The notes below the pieces were generated by a model, which was not told the DNA's origin, made no database searches, and was given only the letters and a program-made list of their open reading frames with translations. A DNA stretch of 64,000 nucleotides from Corynebacterium resistens DSM 45100 (GTDB lineage: Bacteria > Actinomycetota > Actinomycetes > Mycobacteriales > Mycobacteriaceae). The DNA lies in NCBI RefSeq assembly GCF_000177535.2, contig NC_015673.1, positions 744,001 through 808,000 of the forward strand. Reading direction: 5' to 3'. The stretch's first letter is position 1, and each line of letters starts with the position of its first letter. Shown here in pieces: positions 31,399 through 43,317 of the stretch. The translations under genes and the position numbers were made by a program.

Positions 31399-31995
31399 AT
31401 GAGTACTCAATCCAGCCCTCGGGCGGCTAACGGCATGGAGGCCCCGAACATGAATGATCATGTCTTCGAGCGCCTGCTGCGTGAGCGCATTATCTTCCTC
31501 GGCAGCCAGGTCGATGACGAGATCGCCAACAAACTCTGTGCCCAGATCCTGTTGCTGGCCGCGGAGGATCCGAACAAGGACATCTCCCTGTACATCAACT
31601 CCCCAGGCGGTTCCGTGACCGCTGGCATGGCTATCTATGACACGATGCGATACGCGCCCTGCGACATTGCCACCTACGGCATGGGCTTAGCTGCATCCAT
31701 GGGGCAGTTTCTGCTATCCGCCGGCACCAAGGGCAAGCGCTATGCGCTGCCACACGCTCGCATCATGATGCACCAGCCATCGGCTGGTGTTGGCGGAACC
31801 GCGGCTGATATCGCCATCCAAGCCGAGCAGTTCGCTTACACCAAGCGGGAAATGGCAGAACTCATTGCGGAGTTCACCGGCCAGACGGTGGAGCAGATCA
31901 CGAAGGACTCTGACCGTGACCGTTGGTTCACTGCAGAGCAAGCCAAGGAATACGGCTTCGTCGACCACGTCATTACCTCTGCGAAGGAGAAGTAA
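31399..31995 (+). CDS. clpP1: ATP-dependent Clp protease proteolytic subunit 1
   Basis: This 198-residue ClpP-type serine peptidase has its nucleophile in [15 protein letters not shown], the His in [11 protein letters not shown] and the Asp further on ([10 protein letters not shown]). [20 protein letters not shown] is also diagnostic. It forms mixed rings with ClpP2 and is loaded with substrates by ClpX or ClpC1. The start at 31399 follows AAGGAGC. clpP2 begins 5 bases after the stop, so both subunits are translated from one message. Confidence 0.96.
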   Translation: MSTQSSPRAANGMEAPNMNDHVFERLLRERIIFLGSQVDDEIANKLCAQILLLAAEDPNKDISLYINSPGGSVTAGMAIYDTMRYAPCDIATYGMGLAASMGQFLLSAGTKGKRYALPHARIMMHQPSAGVGGTAADIAIQAEQFAYTKREMAELIAEFTGQTVEQITKDSDRDRWFTAEQAKEYGFVDHVITSAKEK

Positions 31996-32000
31996 AAGTC

Positions 32001-32621
32001 ATGCAGATGCCAGAAATGCGATACATCCTTCCGTCTTTCGTAGAGCACTCGAGCTACGGAGCGAAGGAATCCAACCCATACAACAAGCTGTTTGAAGAGC
32101 GCATCATCTTCCTAGGTACTCAGGTTGACGATGCCTCCGCTAACGACATCATGGCGCAGCTTCTGGTGTTGGAAGGGCTCGACCCAGACCGTGACATCAC
32201 GATGTACATCAACTCTCCAGGTGGTTCATTCACCAGCTTGATGGCGATTTACGACACGATGCAGTATGTCCGTCCCGACGTGCAAACTGTGTGCTTGGGC
32301 CAGGCTGCCTCCGCTGCTGCTGTTCTGTTGGCCGCCGGCACCCCCGGCAAGCGTGCAGCCCTGCCAAACGCTCGTGTGCTGATTCACCAGCCAGCCACCG
32401 GCGGTGTGCAGGGGCAGGTTTCTGACTTGGAGATTCAGGCCAAGGAGATCGAGCGTATGCGTACCTTGATGGAAACCACCCTGGCACGCCACACTGGACG
32501 TTCTGCCGAGCAGATCCGTATTGATACGGATCGCGATAAGATCCTGACTGCTGAAGAGGCGAAGGAATACGGCATCATCGACCAAGTCTTTGAGTACCGG
32601 AAGCTATCCGCACAAGACTAG
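32001..32621 (+). CDS. clpP2: ATP-dependent Clp protease proteolytic subunit 2
   Basis: This 206-residue ClpP has its nucleophile in [17 protein letters not shown], the His in [12 protein letters not shown] and the Asp in [15 protein letters not shown]. It forms the second heptameric ring of the actinobacterial ClpP1P2 protease. The ATG at 32001 follows GAAGGAGAAG across the end of clpP1; a second ATG at 32007 is possible. It is the second gene of the clpP1P2 operon. A strong hairpin without a T-tract (32644-32679) separates it from clpX. Confidence 0.95.
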   Translation: MQMPEMRYILPSFVEHSSYGAKESNPYNKLFEERIIFLGTQVDDASANDIMAQLLVLEGLDPDRDITMYINSPGGSFTSLMAIYDTMQYVRPDVQTVCLGQAASAAAVLLAAGTPGKRAALPNARVLIHQPATGGVQGQVSDLEIQAKEIERMRTLMETTLARHTGRSAEQIRIDTDRDKILTAEEAKEYGIIDQVFEYRKLSAQD

Positions 32622-32642
32622 TTTTTAGCGGAAATCGAAAAA

Positions 32643-32679
32643 GTGCGGGGCTTGCAGCCGGATGGCTGCGGGCCCCGCA
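32643..32679 (+). terminator. GC-rich hairpin after clpP2, no T-tract
   Basis: TGCGGGGCTTGCAGCC and GGCTGCGGGCCCCGCA form a near-perfect stem around GGAT. Lack of a T-run makes intrinsic termination uncertain. It may attenuate or stabilise the clpP1P2 message. Confidence 0.5.
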
Positions 32680-32889
32680 TGGCGTCGATATAGAAAAACG
32701 GCAATACGTGTAGGTCGAGCCGTCCCCTAAGCCGTGTCGAGACCGTGTTATCCGCGGCGAAGGGTAAAGTGGGGAGCCTGAAGGCCGTAGGTGTTGCCAC
32801 GGTGTGAGCCGTAACGATGGTGCTGTGGGGACAGTGCCGGGATTTTTGCAACACCACCAATGATTAGTAGAAAGCTGGACTGGAAACTC

Positions 32890-34164
32890 ATGCCAGAAAG
32901 CGCAGACCTTTTGAAATGCTCGTTTTGCGGGAAGAGCCAAAAGCAGGTTCGCAAACTCATCGCAGGGCCTGGGGTTTATATCTGTGATGAGTGCATTGAG
33001 CTGTGCAACGAGATCATCGAAGAGGAGATGATTGCGGATCCCAGCGGAGAAGGAAGTGACCAACTTCCGAAACCGTCCGAGATCGCGAAGTTCCTCGATA
33101 CATACGTGATCGGGCAGGATGAAGCCAAGCGGACACTGGCTGTGGCGGTGTACAACCACTACAAGCGAATCAAGGTGGAAGAAGCGAATGCCGGCGCCCG
33201 TCGCAGCGATGATGAGGTGGAGCTGAGTAAGTCCAATATCTTGATGCTCGGTCCAACTGGTTCCGGTAAGACCTATCTAGCCCAGTCGCTGGCGCGCAAA
33301 CTAGATGTGCCGTTTGCGATTGCAGATGCAACGAGCCTGACCGAAGCTGGCTATGTTGGCGAGGATGTTGAAAATATCCTGTTGAAGCTGCTCCAAGCTG
33401 CCGACTTTGATGTGGCGAAGGCACAGCGGGGCATTATCTATGTCGATGAGGTCGACAAGATTTCTAGGAAGTCGGAGAATCCCTCCATCACGCGAGATGT
33501 TTCCGGCGAAGGCGTGCAGCAAGCACTACTGAAGATCCTGGAGGGCACCGTCGCCAGTGTGCCACCTCAGGGTGGGCGCAAGCACCCCAACCAGGAATTC
33601 ATCCAGTTTGATACGAAGAACGTGTTGTTCATCGTCGCGGGAGCCTTTGCGGGATTGGAAAAGGTTATTTCCGAACGTCGAGGCAAGAAGGGCCTGGGCT
33701 TCGGAGCCGAGATCAGCGGTAAGAAGGACGAAGAGCCAAACCCATTCCAGTTCGTGGAACCGGAGGATCTGGTTAAGTTCGGTTTGATTCCGGAGCTCAT
33801 CGGGCGCTTGCCGGTAGTGACTCATGTTGGTCACCTGGATGAGGACGCGCTGGTGCGCGTTCTCACCGAACCCAAGAATTCCCTCGTTCGGCAATACCAG
33901 CGCTTGTTTGAAATGGATGGGGTGCGGCTCAGCTTCACTGATGAGGCACTGCAGGAGATCGCACAGCAAGCCCTTGCGCGTGAAACTGGTGCGCGCGGAT
34001 TGCGCTCCATCATGGAGTCCATCCTGCTGCCCATCATGTTCGCGATCCCGGAAGACGAGAAGACTGGGGAAGTGGTTATTACTGGCGAGTGTGCAGCTGG
34101 AAAGGCTGAACCCACACTGCTCAGCCACGAAGAGGTCGCAAAGCGGGAACAGAAATCCGCTTAG
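32890..34164 (+). CDS. clpX: ATP-dependent Clp protease ATP-binding subunit ClpX
   Basis: This 424-residue AAA+ unfoldase feeds ClpP1P2. The N-terminal zinc-binding domain is [20 protein letters not shown] followed by [14 protein letters not shown] (four Cys). The Walker A motif is [12 protein letters not shown] and the Walker B is [10 protein letters not shown]. Sensor and pore regions include the [20 protein letters not shown] segment, and the end has [17 protein letters not shown]. The ATG at 32890 ([10 protein letters not shown]) fits the family; the open frame reaches 32860. It lies 268 bases after clpP2 and has room for its own promoter. Confidence 0.96.
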   Translation: MPESADLLKCSFCGKSQKQVRKLIAGPGVYICDECIELCNEIIEEEMIADPSGEGSDQLPKPSEIAKFLDTYVIGQDEAKRTLAVAVYNHYKRIKVEEANAGARRSDDEVELSKSNILMLGPTGSGKTYLAQSLARKLDVPFAIADATSLTEAGYVGEDVENILLKLLQAADFDVAKAQRGIIYVDEVDKISRKSENPSITRDVSGEGVQQALLKILEGTVASVPPQGGRKHPNQEFIQFDTKNVLFIVAGAFAGLEKVISERRGKKGLGFGAEISGKKDEEPNPFQFVEPEDLVKFGLIPELIGRLPVVTHVGHLDEDALVRVLTEPKNSLVRQYQRLFEMDGVRLSFTDEALQEIAQQALARETGARGLRSIMESILLPIMFAIPEDEKTGEVVITGECAAGKAEPTLLSHEEVAKREQKSA

Positions 34165-34184
34165 CGGTCAGGCGGAAATTTCGC

Positions 34185-34973
34185 CTAGTGAGAACCCTCC
34201 CATGGGTGATGCTCTGAGTCGTAGAGCGTAGCTGCCACAGAACCCGGTAATCCTTCCGAACTTGAGTGAGATTGGGAGGAATGTGTGTACGAAGACCCCT
34301 GTGTTGTGGGCATGGTCGAAGTGAGAAACGCCAATACAGCATCCTCGGTCAACTTCGTCATCCCGGCCACATTGGTGGGATCCGAGGCGTTCATTCCGTA
34401 GAGGGCGTGGAATGCTGGCCCGTGGCTAACGGGGAAAGAACATAGCGACACGAGGATGACGTACAAATCTTCCGCGGAAATCCCGTAGCGGAAAGCGCCG
34501 ATATCGTGTCCGCGCATCAATACGCGATCCAATTGCAGGATGACCGGCGAAGCCTCTAAAGCAAAGTCCGGAACCGCTGCGGACCTTCGTCGCGCAATAT
34601 TGTCTGCCACAATGAACGCCACCTCGGCGGGGTGCTGCTGAAAACGCCGATAGGTGGTGCTCGCAAGATGCCGAACCGCCTGAACCGGAGTTAGCGTGTA
34701 CAGCTCTTCATCCATCACTGCGTCGTGGTTTTCATCAGTTTCCGGCCAGATTTGGGCATGGGCGAAGCGTAGGCACTCCCCGTAGAGCTCCCGATAGTTG
34801 TTCAGAGGTCGCTGGCCAGCGGGTACGCCTGAAAGGCTCTCAAGCTTGGCTTTTTCTTGTTCGCCCAAGGGGTCTTGACGCCCAGTCAGCATTGGCAAAG
34901 CCACTTTCAAGAGCCGAGAATACTGCTCGCTTCGTAGCCCGTATTGAGCAGCGGATTGGGGGAGATGCGCCAT
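34185..34973 (-). CDS. hypothetical protein with TetR-like C-terminal domain but no visible HTH
   Basis: This 262-residue protein ends divergently to mdh and convergently to clpX, 20 bases from the clpX stop. Residues about 155-195 (RGHDIGAFRYGISAEDLYVI, then LVSLCSFPVSHG) closely resemble the ligand-binding C-domain of TetR-family regulators. The first 50 residues (MAHLPQSAAQYGLRSEQYSR...) do not show the TetR helix-turn-helix. It is either a degenerate regulator or a regulator-derived ligand sensor. The C-terminal 40 residues are Ser/His-rich and disordered. I assign no function. Confidence 0.6.
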   Translation of the reverse strand: MAHLPQSAAQYGLRSEQYSRLLKVALPMLTGRQDPLGEQEKAKLESLSGVPAGQRPLNNYRELYGECLRFAHAQIWPETDENHDAVMDEELYTLTPVQAVRHLASTTYRRFQQHPAEVAFIVADNIARRRSAAVPDFALEASPVILQLDRVLMRGHDIGAFRYGISAEDLYVILVSLCSFPVSHGPAFHALYGMNASDPTNVAGMTKLTEDAVLAFLTSTMPTTQGSSYTHSSQSHSSSEGLPGSVAATLYDSEHHPWEGSH

Positions 34974-35029
34974 GTTCTACATCCTACCCAGACGAAAACG
35001 GTCATCCACGGCTAACCTCGGCAGGGTAA

Positions 35030-36142
<1,113 letters not shown>

Positions 36143-36270
36143 CCCCGGCTTTCGCGTGGAAACGGGTCTTCCGAACCAGACCTTCCTGATCAGTTTAGGG
36201 CGGCCTGCTCCCCAAAAAGTTTTGGGTAGAAATGCGGTTTTCGATTCCGCTGGTGCCGTCCCGTGTAACC

Positions 36271-37425
36271 ATGGGAATCATGACTGATTCTGGCACGGCA
36301 CCACAAACTCAAACCACACAATCAGCGGATACCCCTGCGGTTCCACTTCATACGCAAGCGCCCCAAGCGCAGCAACTGCCACAGTACGACCTGTTCACTC
36401 GCGTGATGGGGGTGGGAAGCCGGGTGCTGACATCGTTGCCGGCACCACTATTGAAGCTGGCCGGTGGGCGGAAGAATAAAGACGGCAACATTTTGGATGC
36501 TGATGTAGCGGCAACACTTCGCGCGCTAAGCCTTATCCACGGTAAGCAGTACTGGGATGTCTCCATAGCTGAGGCACGTCAAATGATTGACGACGAAGCA
36601 TTCATGGGCGGCGGAAAACCTCCGACAGTGGGGAGTGTCACCGAGCACTACGTGCGGGGCGTAAAAGTACGCCACTATCGACCCAGTGGAGCCGAGTCAC
36701 CTGAACGTGCGCTGCCCACCGTCGTGTACTTCCACGGTGGTGGGTGGACCCTAGGGTCACTAGATTCGCACGATTCCACCTGCCGCTGGTTGTGCAACCG
36801 TGCAGAGGTCGCAGTAATTTCCGTTGACTACCGCTTGGCGCCCGAGCACCCATTTCCGGCTGGATTCGACGATGCCCATGCGGTGACGGATGCAGCGTTG
36901 ACGGACGGGGAAATCGCTGGTGTGGATGCACAACGCGTGGCGGTGGCAGGTGATTCTGCAGGCGGTAACCTCGCGACGGCGGTTTGCCTGCGGCGTCGGC
37001 ATGAAAAGAAACCCCAGCCCGCACTACAGGTACTGATTGTGCCGGTAACAAGCCTGGCGAAGCCTCGAACGCAGAGCTATCACGAGTTCAGCCAAGGGCT
37101 GTTCCTGACTGCCGATCAGATGGATTGGTACGAAAAGCAATACGTACAGCGGGCCGACGATGTCCACAGCCCGTATGTATCTCCGCTTATGGCAGATGAT
37201 GTTTCGGGCCTGGCCCCGGCGTATATCGCGGTGGCGGGTTTCGATCCCTTGCGTGACGAGGGGGAGCTCTATGCCAAAAAGCTGGGTGAGCAAGGAGTTG
37301 CCGTTACACTTCGACGCCACGCGGGCCTCGTACACCCCTTCGCAAATTCGACGGGCATCTGGGCGAACGCGCGACGTGCCATGGACGAAGTCGTGGGCGC
37401 CGTTCGCCTAGCTTTGCGGGTATAG
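36271..37425 (+). CDS. alpha/beta hydrolase, HSL-type esterase/lipase
   Basis: This protein of about 384 residues belongs to the hormone-sensitive-lipase class. The oxyanion motif is YFHGGGWTLGSLDSHD, the nucleophile is in VAVAGDSAGGNLATAV, the acid is in AVAGFDPLRDEGELY, and the His is in RRHAGLVHPFAN. It hydrolyses short- to medium-chain esters; the natural substrate is unknown. The open frame begins at 36232, but ATGs at 36271 or 36280 are better starts because the earlier residues look non-coding. No clear RBS decides between them, and a leaderless message is possible. Confidence 0.88.
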   Translation: MGIMTDSGTAPQTQTTQSADTPAVPLHTQAPQAQQLPQYDLFTRVMGVGSRVLTSLPAPLLKLAGGRKNKDGNILDADVAATLRALSLIHGKQYWDVSIAEARQMIDDEAFMGGGKPPTVGSVTEHYVRGVKVRHYRPSGAESPERALPTVVYFHGGGWTLGSLDSHDSTCRWLCNRAEVAVISVDYRLAPEHPFPAGFDDAHAVTDAALTDGEIAGVDAQRVAVAGDSAGGNLATAVCLRRRHEKKPQPALQVLIVPVTSLAKPRTQSYHEFSQGLFLTADQMDWYEKQYVQRADDVHSPYVSPLMADDVSGLAPAYIAVAGFDPLRDEGELYAKKLGEQGVAVTLRRHAGLVHPFANSTGIWANARRAMDEVVGAVRLALRV

Positions 37426-37613
37426 CAGCCCTGGCGGACGGGGCCGGAAACCGAGCCCTGCCGGGTACAGAGATCAGAGACCCGCCGAGTGCAGAGGTAC
37501 GGGAAGGTACCGGTTAACTTGGGTGCTTCCTAGTCCACGTTTCCCGGAAGCTATCGCATGGTTAGCCGACGAGCTGATGGGGATGTTTCAGTGGTCTACT
37601 ACACTGGTTCACC

Positions 37614-40445
37614 GTGAGTGAAAACAGTAATAATCGCGCGTCCGAAGCCACAGCACAGCGTGGCAACATTGGCCCAGATCGTTCCGGTTCTTTGCCGAAA
37701 GCTTGGGAGCCGTCAATCGTAGAGAAGACCCTCTACAACGGCTGGGTTGAGGCCGGTTATTTCAAGGCGGATACCAGCAGTGATAAGCCCCCTTTTAGCA
37801 TCGTGCTGCCACCACCGAACGTCACCGGTCAGCTGCACATGGGCCATGCCCTCGATCACACATTGATGGATGCCATGGCTCGCCGCAAGCGCATGCAGGG
37901 ATATGAGGTGCTGTGGCTGCCCGGTTCTGATCACGCGGGCATCGCCACGCAGACCAAGGTGGAAGCCAAGCTCAAGGAAACAGAAGGTAAGGATCGTTTT
38001 GACTACGGTCGCGAAGAGTTTATTGAGCGTGTGTGGAAGTGGAAGCACCAATACGGTGACGTTATTACCAACCAAATGCGCGCGGTGGGTGATTCCGTAG
38101 ATTGGTCACGCGAGCGCTTCACCCTAGATGATGGGCTGTCCCGCGCGGTTCAGACCATCTTCAAGGAGCTTTACGATAAGGGCTTGATTTACCGCGCGAA
38201 CCGGATGGTGAACTGGTCGCCAGTACTGCAGACGGCCATTTCAGATATCGAAGTTGTGTACTCCGATGATGAGGGTGAACTCGTAAGCATCCGCTATGGC
38301 TCCCTCAATGATGATGAACCCCATGTGGTGATTGCTACCACTCGCGTGGAGACGATGCTGGGTGACGTTGCCGTTGCAGTCCACCCAGATGATGAGCGTT
38401 ATGCCGATATGGTCGGCTCCAGCTTGCCCCACCCGTTCTTGCCTGACCGCCAGATGGTCATCGTCGCAGATGACTACGTGGACCCTGAGTTCGGTACGGG
38501 TGCGGTAAAAATTACCCCAGCACACGACCCGAACGACTTTGCTTTGGGGCAACGTCACGACTTGCCCATGCCAATCATCATGGATGAGACCGGCCATATT
38601 GCGAATACCGGTACTCAATTCGACGGCATGGAGCGTTATGAGGCGCGGGAGAAGATCCGTCTCGCTCTTGAGGAGCAAGGGCGCATTGTTGACCGCAAGT
38701 TCCCTTACGTGCACTCCGTGGGGCACTCGGAGCGCAGTCATGAGGCGATCGAGCCGCGGTTGTCCCTGCAGTGGTGGGTCAAGGTTGACGAGTTGGCGAA
38801 AATGGCAGGCGACGCGGTACGCAGTGGCGATACCGTCATCCACCCGAAGTCCCAAGAGCCGCGTTGGTTCGATTGGGTCGATGACATGCATGATTGGTGC
38901 ATTAGTCGTCAGCTGTGGTGGGGCCACCGCATCCCAATTTGGTACGGACCTGACGGCGAGATCGTGTGCTGCGGACCAGACGATGAGCCGCCAACAGGCG
39001 AAGGCTGGAAGCAGGACGAGGACGTTCTAGATACTTGGTTCAGCTCCGCACTGTGGCCATTCTCGACGATGGGTTGGCCGGACCGCACGCCTGAACTGGA
39101 AAAGTTCTACCCAACCTCTGTGCTGGTCACTGGCTATGACATTTTGTTCTTCTGGGTCGCTCGCATGATGATGTTCGCGACCTTCGCCGACAGCCTTGAG
39201 AACTCTGTCCTCAGTGACACCAACGGTGGCGAAGGCCATGCCCGTCGCACTGACGGCGCTACCGCTAACACCGATCGGGGTAATCGCCCGCAGATTCCTT
39301 TCAAGGATGTATTCCTTCACGGCTTGGTTCGCGATGAAAAAGGCCGAAAAATGTCCAAGTCGCTGGGCAACGGTATTGACCCAATGGATTGGGTGCGCGA
39401 CTATGGCGCGGACGCTTTGCGTTTCACTTTGGCCCGCGGAGCCAACCCAGGTTCCGACTTGCCAGTAGGTGAGGATTCGGCCCAGTCGTCGCGAAACTTC
39501 GCTACCAAGCTGTTTAACGCCACAAAGTTCGCGTTGATGAATGGTGCCCAGGTAGGGGACCTGCCGGCTCGGGAAGAATTGACGGACGCTGATCGGTGGA
39601 TCCTCGACCGGCTGGAGCAGGTTCGTGCCCTTGTCGACGATGCCTTGGATCGCTATGAGTTCTCCCTGGCGAACGAAAATCTCTACAAGTTTGCGTGGGG
39701 TGAATTGTGTGACTGGTACCTAGAGATTGCTAAGGTCCAGATTCCACGTGATTGGGATGCTGCCAGCGACGAGGAAGTGCAGCGCGGAGTCAACACTCAG
39801 CTAGTTTTGGGGCGCGTGTTGGATACCGTTTTGCGGTTGCTGCACCCCGCAATGCCTTTCGTGACCGAGACACTGTGGAAGAGCCTGACCAATGGCGTGG
39901 AGGGATACCCAGTTTCGTTGGTGATCGCCGAATGGCCAGGCCAGGATCTCACCAACGGTGGGGCGGAGATTGACGAAACCGCAGCACGCCGAATCGAGGA
40001 CATGGAAAAGCTGGTGACAGAGCTGCGCCGTTTCCGCTCCGATCAGAGCGTCAAACCAACCCAAAAGGTACCGGCCAAGCTGGACTTTGCGGCAGCAGAC
40101 CTCACTCAGCTAGAGCAAGCAACCCGTTCTTTGGTGCGCCTCGAGCAGCCCGCAGAGGATTTCTCGGCTACAGCTTCCATTGAGGTGCGTTTGTCACAAG
40201 CGACGATCACTGTGGAACTGGATACTTCAGATACGGTGGATGTTGCCGCAGAACGCAAGCGCTTGGAAAAGGATCTTGCTGCAGCTCAAAAGGAACTTGA
40301 TAACGCAGCAAAGAAGCTGAGCAACGAGTCCTTCTTGGCAAAGGCGCCAGAGAAGGTGGTTGAGGGAATTCGCGAACGCCAACGCGTTGCCCAGGCTGAC
40401 TTCGATCGCATCACCGCGCGACTAGAGGGGCTGCCACAGGTATGA
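37614..40445 (+). CDS. valS: valine-tRNA ligase
   Basis: This 943-residue class I synthetase charges tRNA-Val. The HIGH motif is [20 protein letters not shown] and the KMSKS motif is [17 protein letters not shown]. The editing CP1 domain lies between. A C-terminal coiled coil is seen ([20 protein letters not shown]). It starts with GTG. About 40 residues between residues 530 and 565 ([20 protein letters not shown]) look like a lineage insertion near the catalytic core. It overlaps folC by 4 bases (ATGA), so the two are translationally coupled. The 188-base leader shows no T-box that I can recognise. Confidence 0.95.
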   Translation: MSENSNNRASEATAQRGNIGPDRSGSLPKAWEPSIVEKTLYNGWVEAGYFKADTSSDKPPFSIVLPPPNVTGQLHMGHALDHTLMDAMARRKRMQGYEVLWLPGSDHAGIATQTKVEAKLKETEGKDRFDYGREEFIERVWKWKHQYGDVITNQMRAVGDSVDWSRERFTLDDGLSRAVQTIFKELYDKGLIYRANRMVNWSPVLQTAISDIEVVYSDDEGELVSIRYGSLNDDEPHVVIATTRVETMLGDVAVAVHPDDERYADMVGSSLPHPFLPDRQMVIVADDYVDPEFGTGAVKITPAHDPNDFALGQRHDLPMPIIMDETGHIANTGTQFDGMERYEAREKIRLALEEQGRIVDRKFPYVHSVGHSERSHEAIEPRLSLQWWVKVDELAKMAGDAVRSGDTVIHPKSQEPRWFDWVDDMHDWCISRQLWWGHRIPIWYGPDGEIVCCGPDDEPPTGEGWKQDEDVLDTWFSSALWPFSTMGWPDRTPELEKFYPTSVLVTGYDILFFWVARMMMFATFADSLENSVLSDTNGGEGHARRTDGATANTDRGNRPQIPFKDVFLHGLVRDEKGRKMSKSLGNGIDPMDWVRDYGADALRFTLARGANPGSDLPVGEDSAQSSRNFATKLFNATKFALMNGAQVGDLPAREELTDADRWILDRLEQVRALVDDALDRYEFSLANENLYKFAWGELCDWYLEIAKVQIPRDWDAASDEEVQRGVNTQLVLGRVLDTVLRLLHPAMPFVTETLWKSLTNGVEGYPVSLVIAEWPGQDLTNGGAEIDETAARRIEDMEKLVTELRRFRSDQSVKPTQKVPAKLDFAAADLTQLEQATRSLVRLEQPAEDFSATASIEVRLSQATITVELDTSDTVDVAAERKRLEKDLAAAQKELDNAAKKLSNESFLAKAPEKVVEGIRERQRVAQADFDRITARLEGLPQV

Positions 40446-42085
40446 CGGATCCGAAAAACAACGGCTCCGAAGACGAATTCGAGTCGATTGACGACCTGAA
40501 TTTGGGCGAGGTAAGCCTCGGTGAATCGGGCCTCACCCTGCCTATTGATACGACAGGGCAGGGGTTGCTCAGCAATGGCTTGGGTGCGGGCGAGGCAGGT
40601 GCGTCAGCGAGCTCCGCCGACATTGATGGCACGGGCGGGCCACTCCGCGATGCCGATGGTGAGCAAGTAGTGCCGCCACGCCCCATCACAACTCAGGACA
40701 TGGCGGAACTCGCGGAGGTCGAGGCCGAGTTGGATCAACGCTGGCCCGAAACGAAAATCGACCCCACGCTGGAGCGCGTGCAACTGCTGATGGATCTGCT
40801 AGGCAATCCCGAGCGAGCGTTCCCCGTCATTCATGTGGCTGGCACCAACGGGAAAACCTCCACAGTGCGAATGATTGAATCCCTTATGCGGGCATTCCAT
40901 CGGCGCACGGGTAGGACAACTAGCCCACATTTGCAGATTGTTACCGAACGTATCGCGATCGATGGCGAACCTATCCATCCGCAGGATTACGTCGCAGCGT
41001 GGCGGGAGATCAAACCCTACGTGGAAATGGTTGACGCAAAGAGTGCGGAAAAGGGCGGCCCGCAGATGAGCAAGTTCGAGGTGCTCGTGGCCATGGCCTA
41101 TGCCAGTTTCGCCGATGCACCCGTGGACGTAGCAGTAGTGGAAACCGGCATGGGTGGGCGATGGGATGCCACTAACGTGGTCAATGCCGACGTTGCGGTG
41201 ATCACTCCCATCGGTCTGGACCATACCGACTATCTCGGTGACACCATCGAAGAGATCGCTGGGGAGAAAGCCGGCATCATTAAATCCCGCTGGGATGCGG
41301 ACGATCTGCTCACGCCGCCGGACAATGTTACGGTGATTGCTGAACAAGATCCGGACGCTATGCGCGTGGTCCTTGCAGAAGCGGTTGACAAGGATTCCGC
41401 CGTCGCACGCGCAGGCGTGGAGTTTGGAGTCCTTGATGCTCAGATCGCCGTCGGTGGTCAGCAGGTAACTCTCAAGGGGCTGGGTGGCACCTATGAGGAC
41501 ATCTTCCTGCCCCTTTCTGGCGAGCACCAGGCCCGCAACGCAGCGGTCGCATTGGCAGCGGCGGAAGCGTTTTTCGGGGCAGGTAGTGGCCGCCAACTAG
41601 ACATTGAAGCGGTTCGCGAGGGTTTTGCGAAGGTTACCTCGCCGGGCAGGCTGGAACGAGTGCGTTCTGCCCCTAGCGTCTTCATCGACGCTTCGCATAA
41701 CCCCCATGGGGCAGAGGCTTTGGCCGCCGCAGTGGCGCGGGACTTTTCTTTCCGACGCCTCGTCGGTGTCGTCGGCGTTCTCGGCGATAAAGACGCCCGT
41801 GGCATCCTCGCTGCTCTAGAGCCTATCTTCGACGAGGTTGTCATCACACGTACACAATCCCCACGTGCGCTGGATGAGGAAACGTTGGCCGAATACGCCC
41901 GTGATGCATTCGGCGAGGAACGCGTGCATGTTACTACCAACTTGCCAGGTGCAGTGGAGCTGGCGATCGAACTGGCTGAAGACGATGGCGATGAAGGAAT
42001 GGTCAGTGGCGCCGGGGTCCTGATCACGGGATCGGTTGTGACTGCTGGTGAGGCACGCACCCTGTTTGGCAGACAACCGAGCTAA
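40442..42085 (+). CDS. folC: bifunctional folylpolyglutamate synthase/dihydrofolate synthase
   Basis: This 547-residue Mur-ligase-family protein adds glutamate to dihydropteroate and to folates. The ATP-binding loop is [38 protein letters not shown] and [13 protein letters not shown] are family motifs, and [18 protein letters not shown] is in the C-terminal domain. The first about 85 residues are an acidic, Gly/Ser-rich extension ([17 protein letters not shown]...) absent from most homologues. The start codon is shared with the valS stop (ATGA). Confidence 0.94.
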   Translation: MTDPKNNGSEDEFESIDDLNLGEVSLGESGLTLPIDTTGQGLLSNGLGAGEAGASASSADIDGTGGPLRDADGEQVVPPRPITTQDMAELAEVEAELDQRWPETKIDPTLERVQLLMDLLGNPERAFPVIHVAGTNGKTSTVRMIESLMRAFHRRTGRTTSPHLQIVTERIAIDGEPIHPQDYVAAWREIKPYVEMVDAKSAEKGGPQMSKFEVLVAMAYASFADAPVDVAVVETGMGGRWDATNVVNADVAVITPIGLDHTDYLGDTIEEIAGEKAGIIKSRWDADDLLTPPDNVTVIAEQDPDAMRVVLAEAVDKDSAVARAGVEFGVLDAQIAVGGQQVTLKGLGGTYEDIFLPLSGEHQARNAAVALAAAEAFFGAGSGRQLDIEAVREGFAKVTSPGRLERVRSAPSVFIDASHNPHGAEALAAAVARDFSFRRLVGVVGVLGDKDARGILAALEPIFDEVVITRTQSPRALDEETLAEYARDAFGEERVHVTTNLPGAVELAIELAEDDGDEGMVSGAGVLITGSVVTAGEARTLFGRQPS

Positions 42086-42182
42086 GCCTGAAGGCGCCTG
42101 GATCCGGATCTCTGGGCCCATGGCTACGGGGTTTTTCGCTCCTGCTCTCACCAGCAGGTAGCGTTAGCTCCGGAGCTGCCCG

Positions 42183-42290
42183 GTGACAGGGGAGCGCATG
42201 GCGTCGAGCCAAATAGGGCCGCAACCGGGAAACTCGTCGTCTACGGCAGTAAGTGACGGGTGATCGCGTGGCGTCGAAGTTAAATAAGCC
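42183..42290. repeat. two imperfect 38-bp direct repeats upstream of the DUF4233 gene
   Basis: Copies at 42183-42220 and 42253-42290 share GTGAC.GG.GA.CGC.TGGCGTCGA followed by an AAATA tract. Their spacing is 70 bases. A related GCATGGCGTCGA core occurs at 32677 after clpP2. The meaning is unknown; they may be binding sites or an old duplication. Confidence 0.5.
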
Positions 42291-42317
42291 AAGCAAGTAG
42301 AAAACCAAGGAGCAATA

Positions 42318-42782
42318 GTGGCTAAAAACCGTGCCCAAGATGTGCAAGTCGGGCCTTTTGGGCCAGGCCACGAGCCCGCAACGGACCCGTTAAAGGGGTT
42401 GCGCGGTGTGATGGCAGGCACCCATATTTTGGAAGCTATCGTCATTCTTCTTGGCCTTACCGTGGTGACGCGCATTCATGATGGGGATCATGCAACGGTT
42501 TTCAACATTGTTTATGTCACTGCGCTTGGCGTGGCGATGATCATTGCTGCATTCTTGCAGAAAGCCAAGTTCGCTGATGCGCTAAATATTGGGCTTCAAG
42601 TATTAGCGATCGCCGGGTTCATCGTGCACCCGTCTATTGGTGCAATGGGGCTGCTTTTCGCAGCCGTGTGGTGGTACATCTACCACCTGAAGAAGAACTT
42701 GCTGGAACGTATGAGGCGTGGCCTGCTGCCGTCCCAACACGTGGGGCCGGACGGCAAGTTTGATTCCGTGAAGCCTGAGTAA
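42318..42782 (+). CDS. DUF4233 family membrane protein
   Basis: This 154-residue protein has four membrane segments. After PFGPGHEPATDPLKGLRGVM it reads GTHILEAIVILLGLTVVTRI, then two middle helices (NIVYVTALGVAMIIAAFLQ; ALNIGLQVLAIAGFIV), and IGAMGLLFAAVWWYIYHLKK. DUF4233 proteins typically sit between folC and ndk in actinobacteria, exactly as here. Their role is unknown. The RBS AAGGAGCAATA is good. It is likely co-transcribed with folC, despite 232 bases between them, and with ndk 35 bases downstream. Confidence 0.87.
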   Translation: MAKNRAQDVQVGPFGPGHEPATDPLKGLRGVMAGTHILEAIVILLGLTVVTRIHDGDHATVFNIVYVTALGVAMIIAAFLQKAKFADALNIGLQVLAIAGFIVHPSIGAMGLLFAAVWWYIYHLKKNLLERMRRGLLPSQHVGPDGKFDSVKPE

Positions 42783-42817
42783 GCAGCGCTGGGTTCAGCA
42801 CGGTAGACTAGGGCACC

Positions 42818-43228
42818 ATGACTGAACGTACTTTGATTCTGATTAAGCCAGACGGCGTAAAGAACGGCCACGTGGGCGAAATCATTGCCCGCATTGAGCG
42901 CAAGGGTCTTAAGCTGGCCGCTATGGATCTGCGTGTGGCTGACCGCGAAACCGCAGAGAAGCACTACGCTGAGCACTCCGATAAGCCTTTCTTCGGCGAG
43001 CTGGTGGACTTCATCACCTCCGCTCCACTGGTTGCAGGCATCGTTGAGGGCGAGCGTGCAATCGAGGCTTGGCGCCAGCTGGCTGGTGGCACCGACCCAG
43101 TTTCCAAGGCCACCCCAGGCACCATCCGTGGTGACTTCGCGCTGACCGTTGGCGAAAACGTCGTGCACGGCTCCGACTCTCCAGAGTCCGCAGAGCGCGA
43201 GATCGGCATCTGGTTCCCTAACCTGTAA
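42818..43228 (+). CDS. ndk: nucleoside diphosphate kinase
   Basis: This 136-residue NDPK transfers the gamma-phosphate of ATP to NDPs. [20 protein letters not shown] begins the fold. The phosphohistidine lies in [19 protein letters not shown], and the Kpn-loop region is present in [10 protein letters not shown]. It is the last gene of the folC-DUF4233-ndk group. Its terminator is split by IS copy 2: left arm at 43250-43261 and right arm at 44663-44674. Confidence 0.96.
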   Translation: MTERTLILIKPDGVKNGHVGEIIARIERKGLKLAAMDLRVADRETAEKHYAEHSDKPFFGELVDFITSAPLVAGIVEGERAIEAWRQLAGGTDPVSKATPGTIRGDFALTVGENVVHGSDSPESAEREIGIWFPNL

Positions 43229-43249
43229 ATAGCGCAACTGCAAAGAGTG

Positions 43250-43261
43250 ACCCGCTACTCC
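43250..43261 (+). terminator. left arm of the ndk terminator, separated from its right arm by IS copy 2
   Basis: ACCCGCTACTCC is the exact complement of GGAGTAGCGGGT at 44663-44674, which is followed by TTTTC. Removing the IS and one target copy restores a 12-bp stem with an 8-base loop and T-tract. Confidence 0.9.
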
Positions 43262-43317
43262 CACGATCTGGAGGGTTAAGCGACAAAATGTGTGTCTGCT
43301 ATCGGCGTGTCGCGGGG

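Noticed and set aside
37426-37613. T-box riboswitch before valS
   Set aside because: I found no T-box consensus or specifier loop for valine; the stretch is only GC-rich with small inverted repeats.
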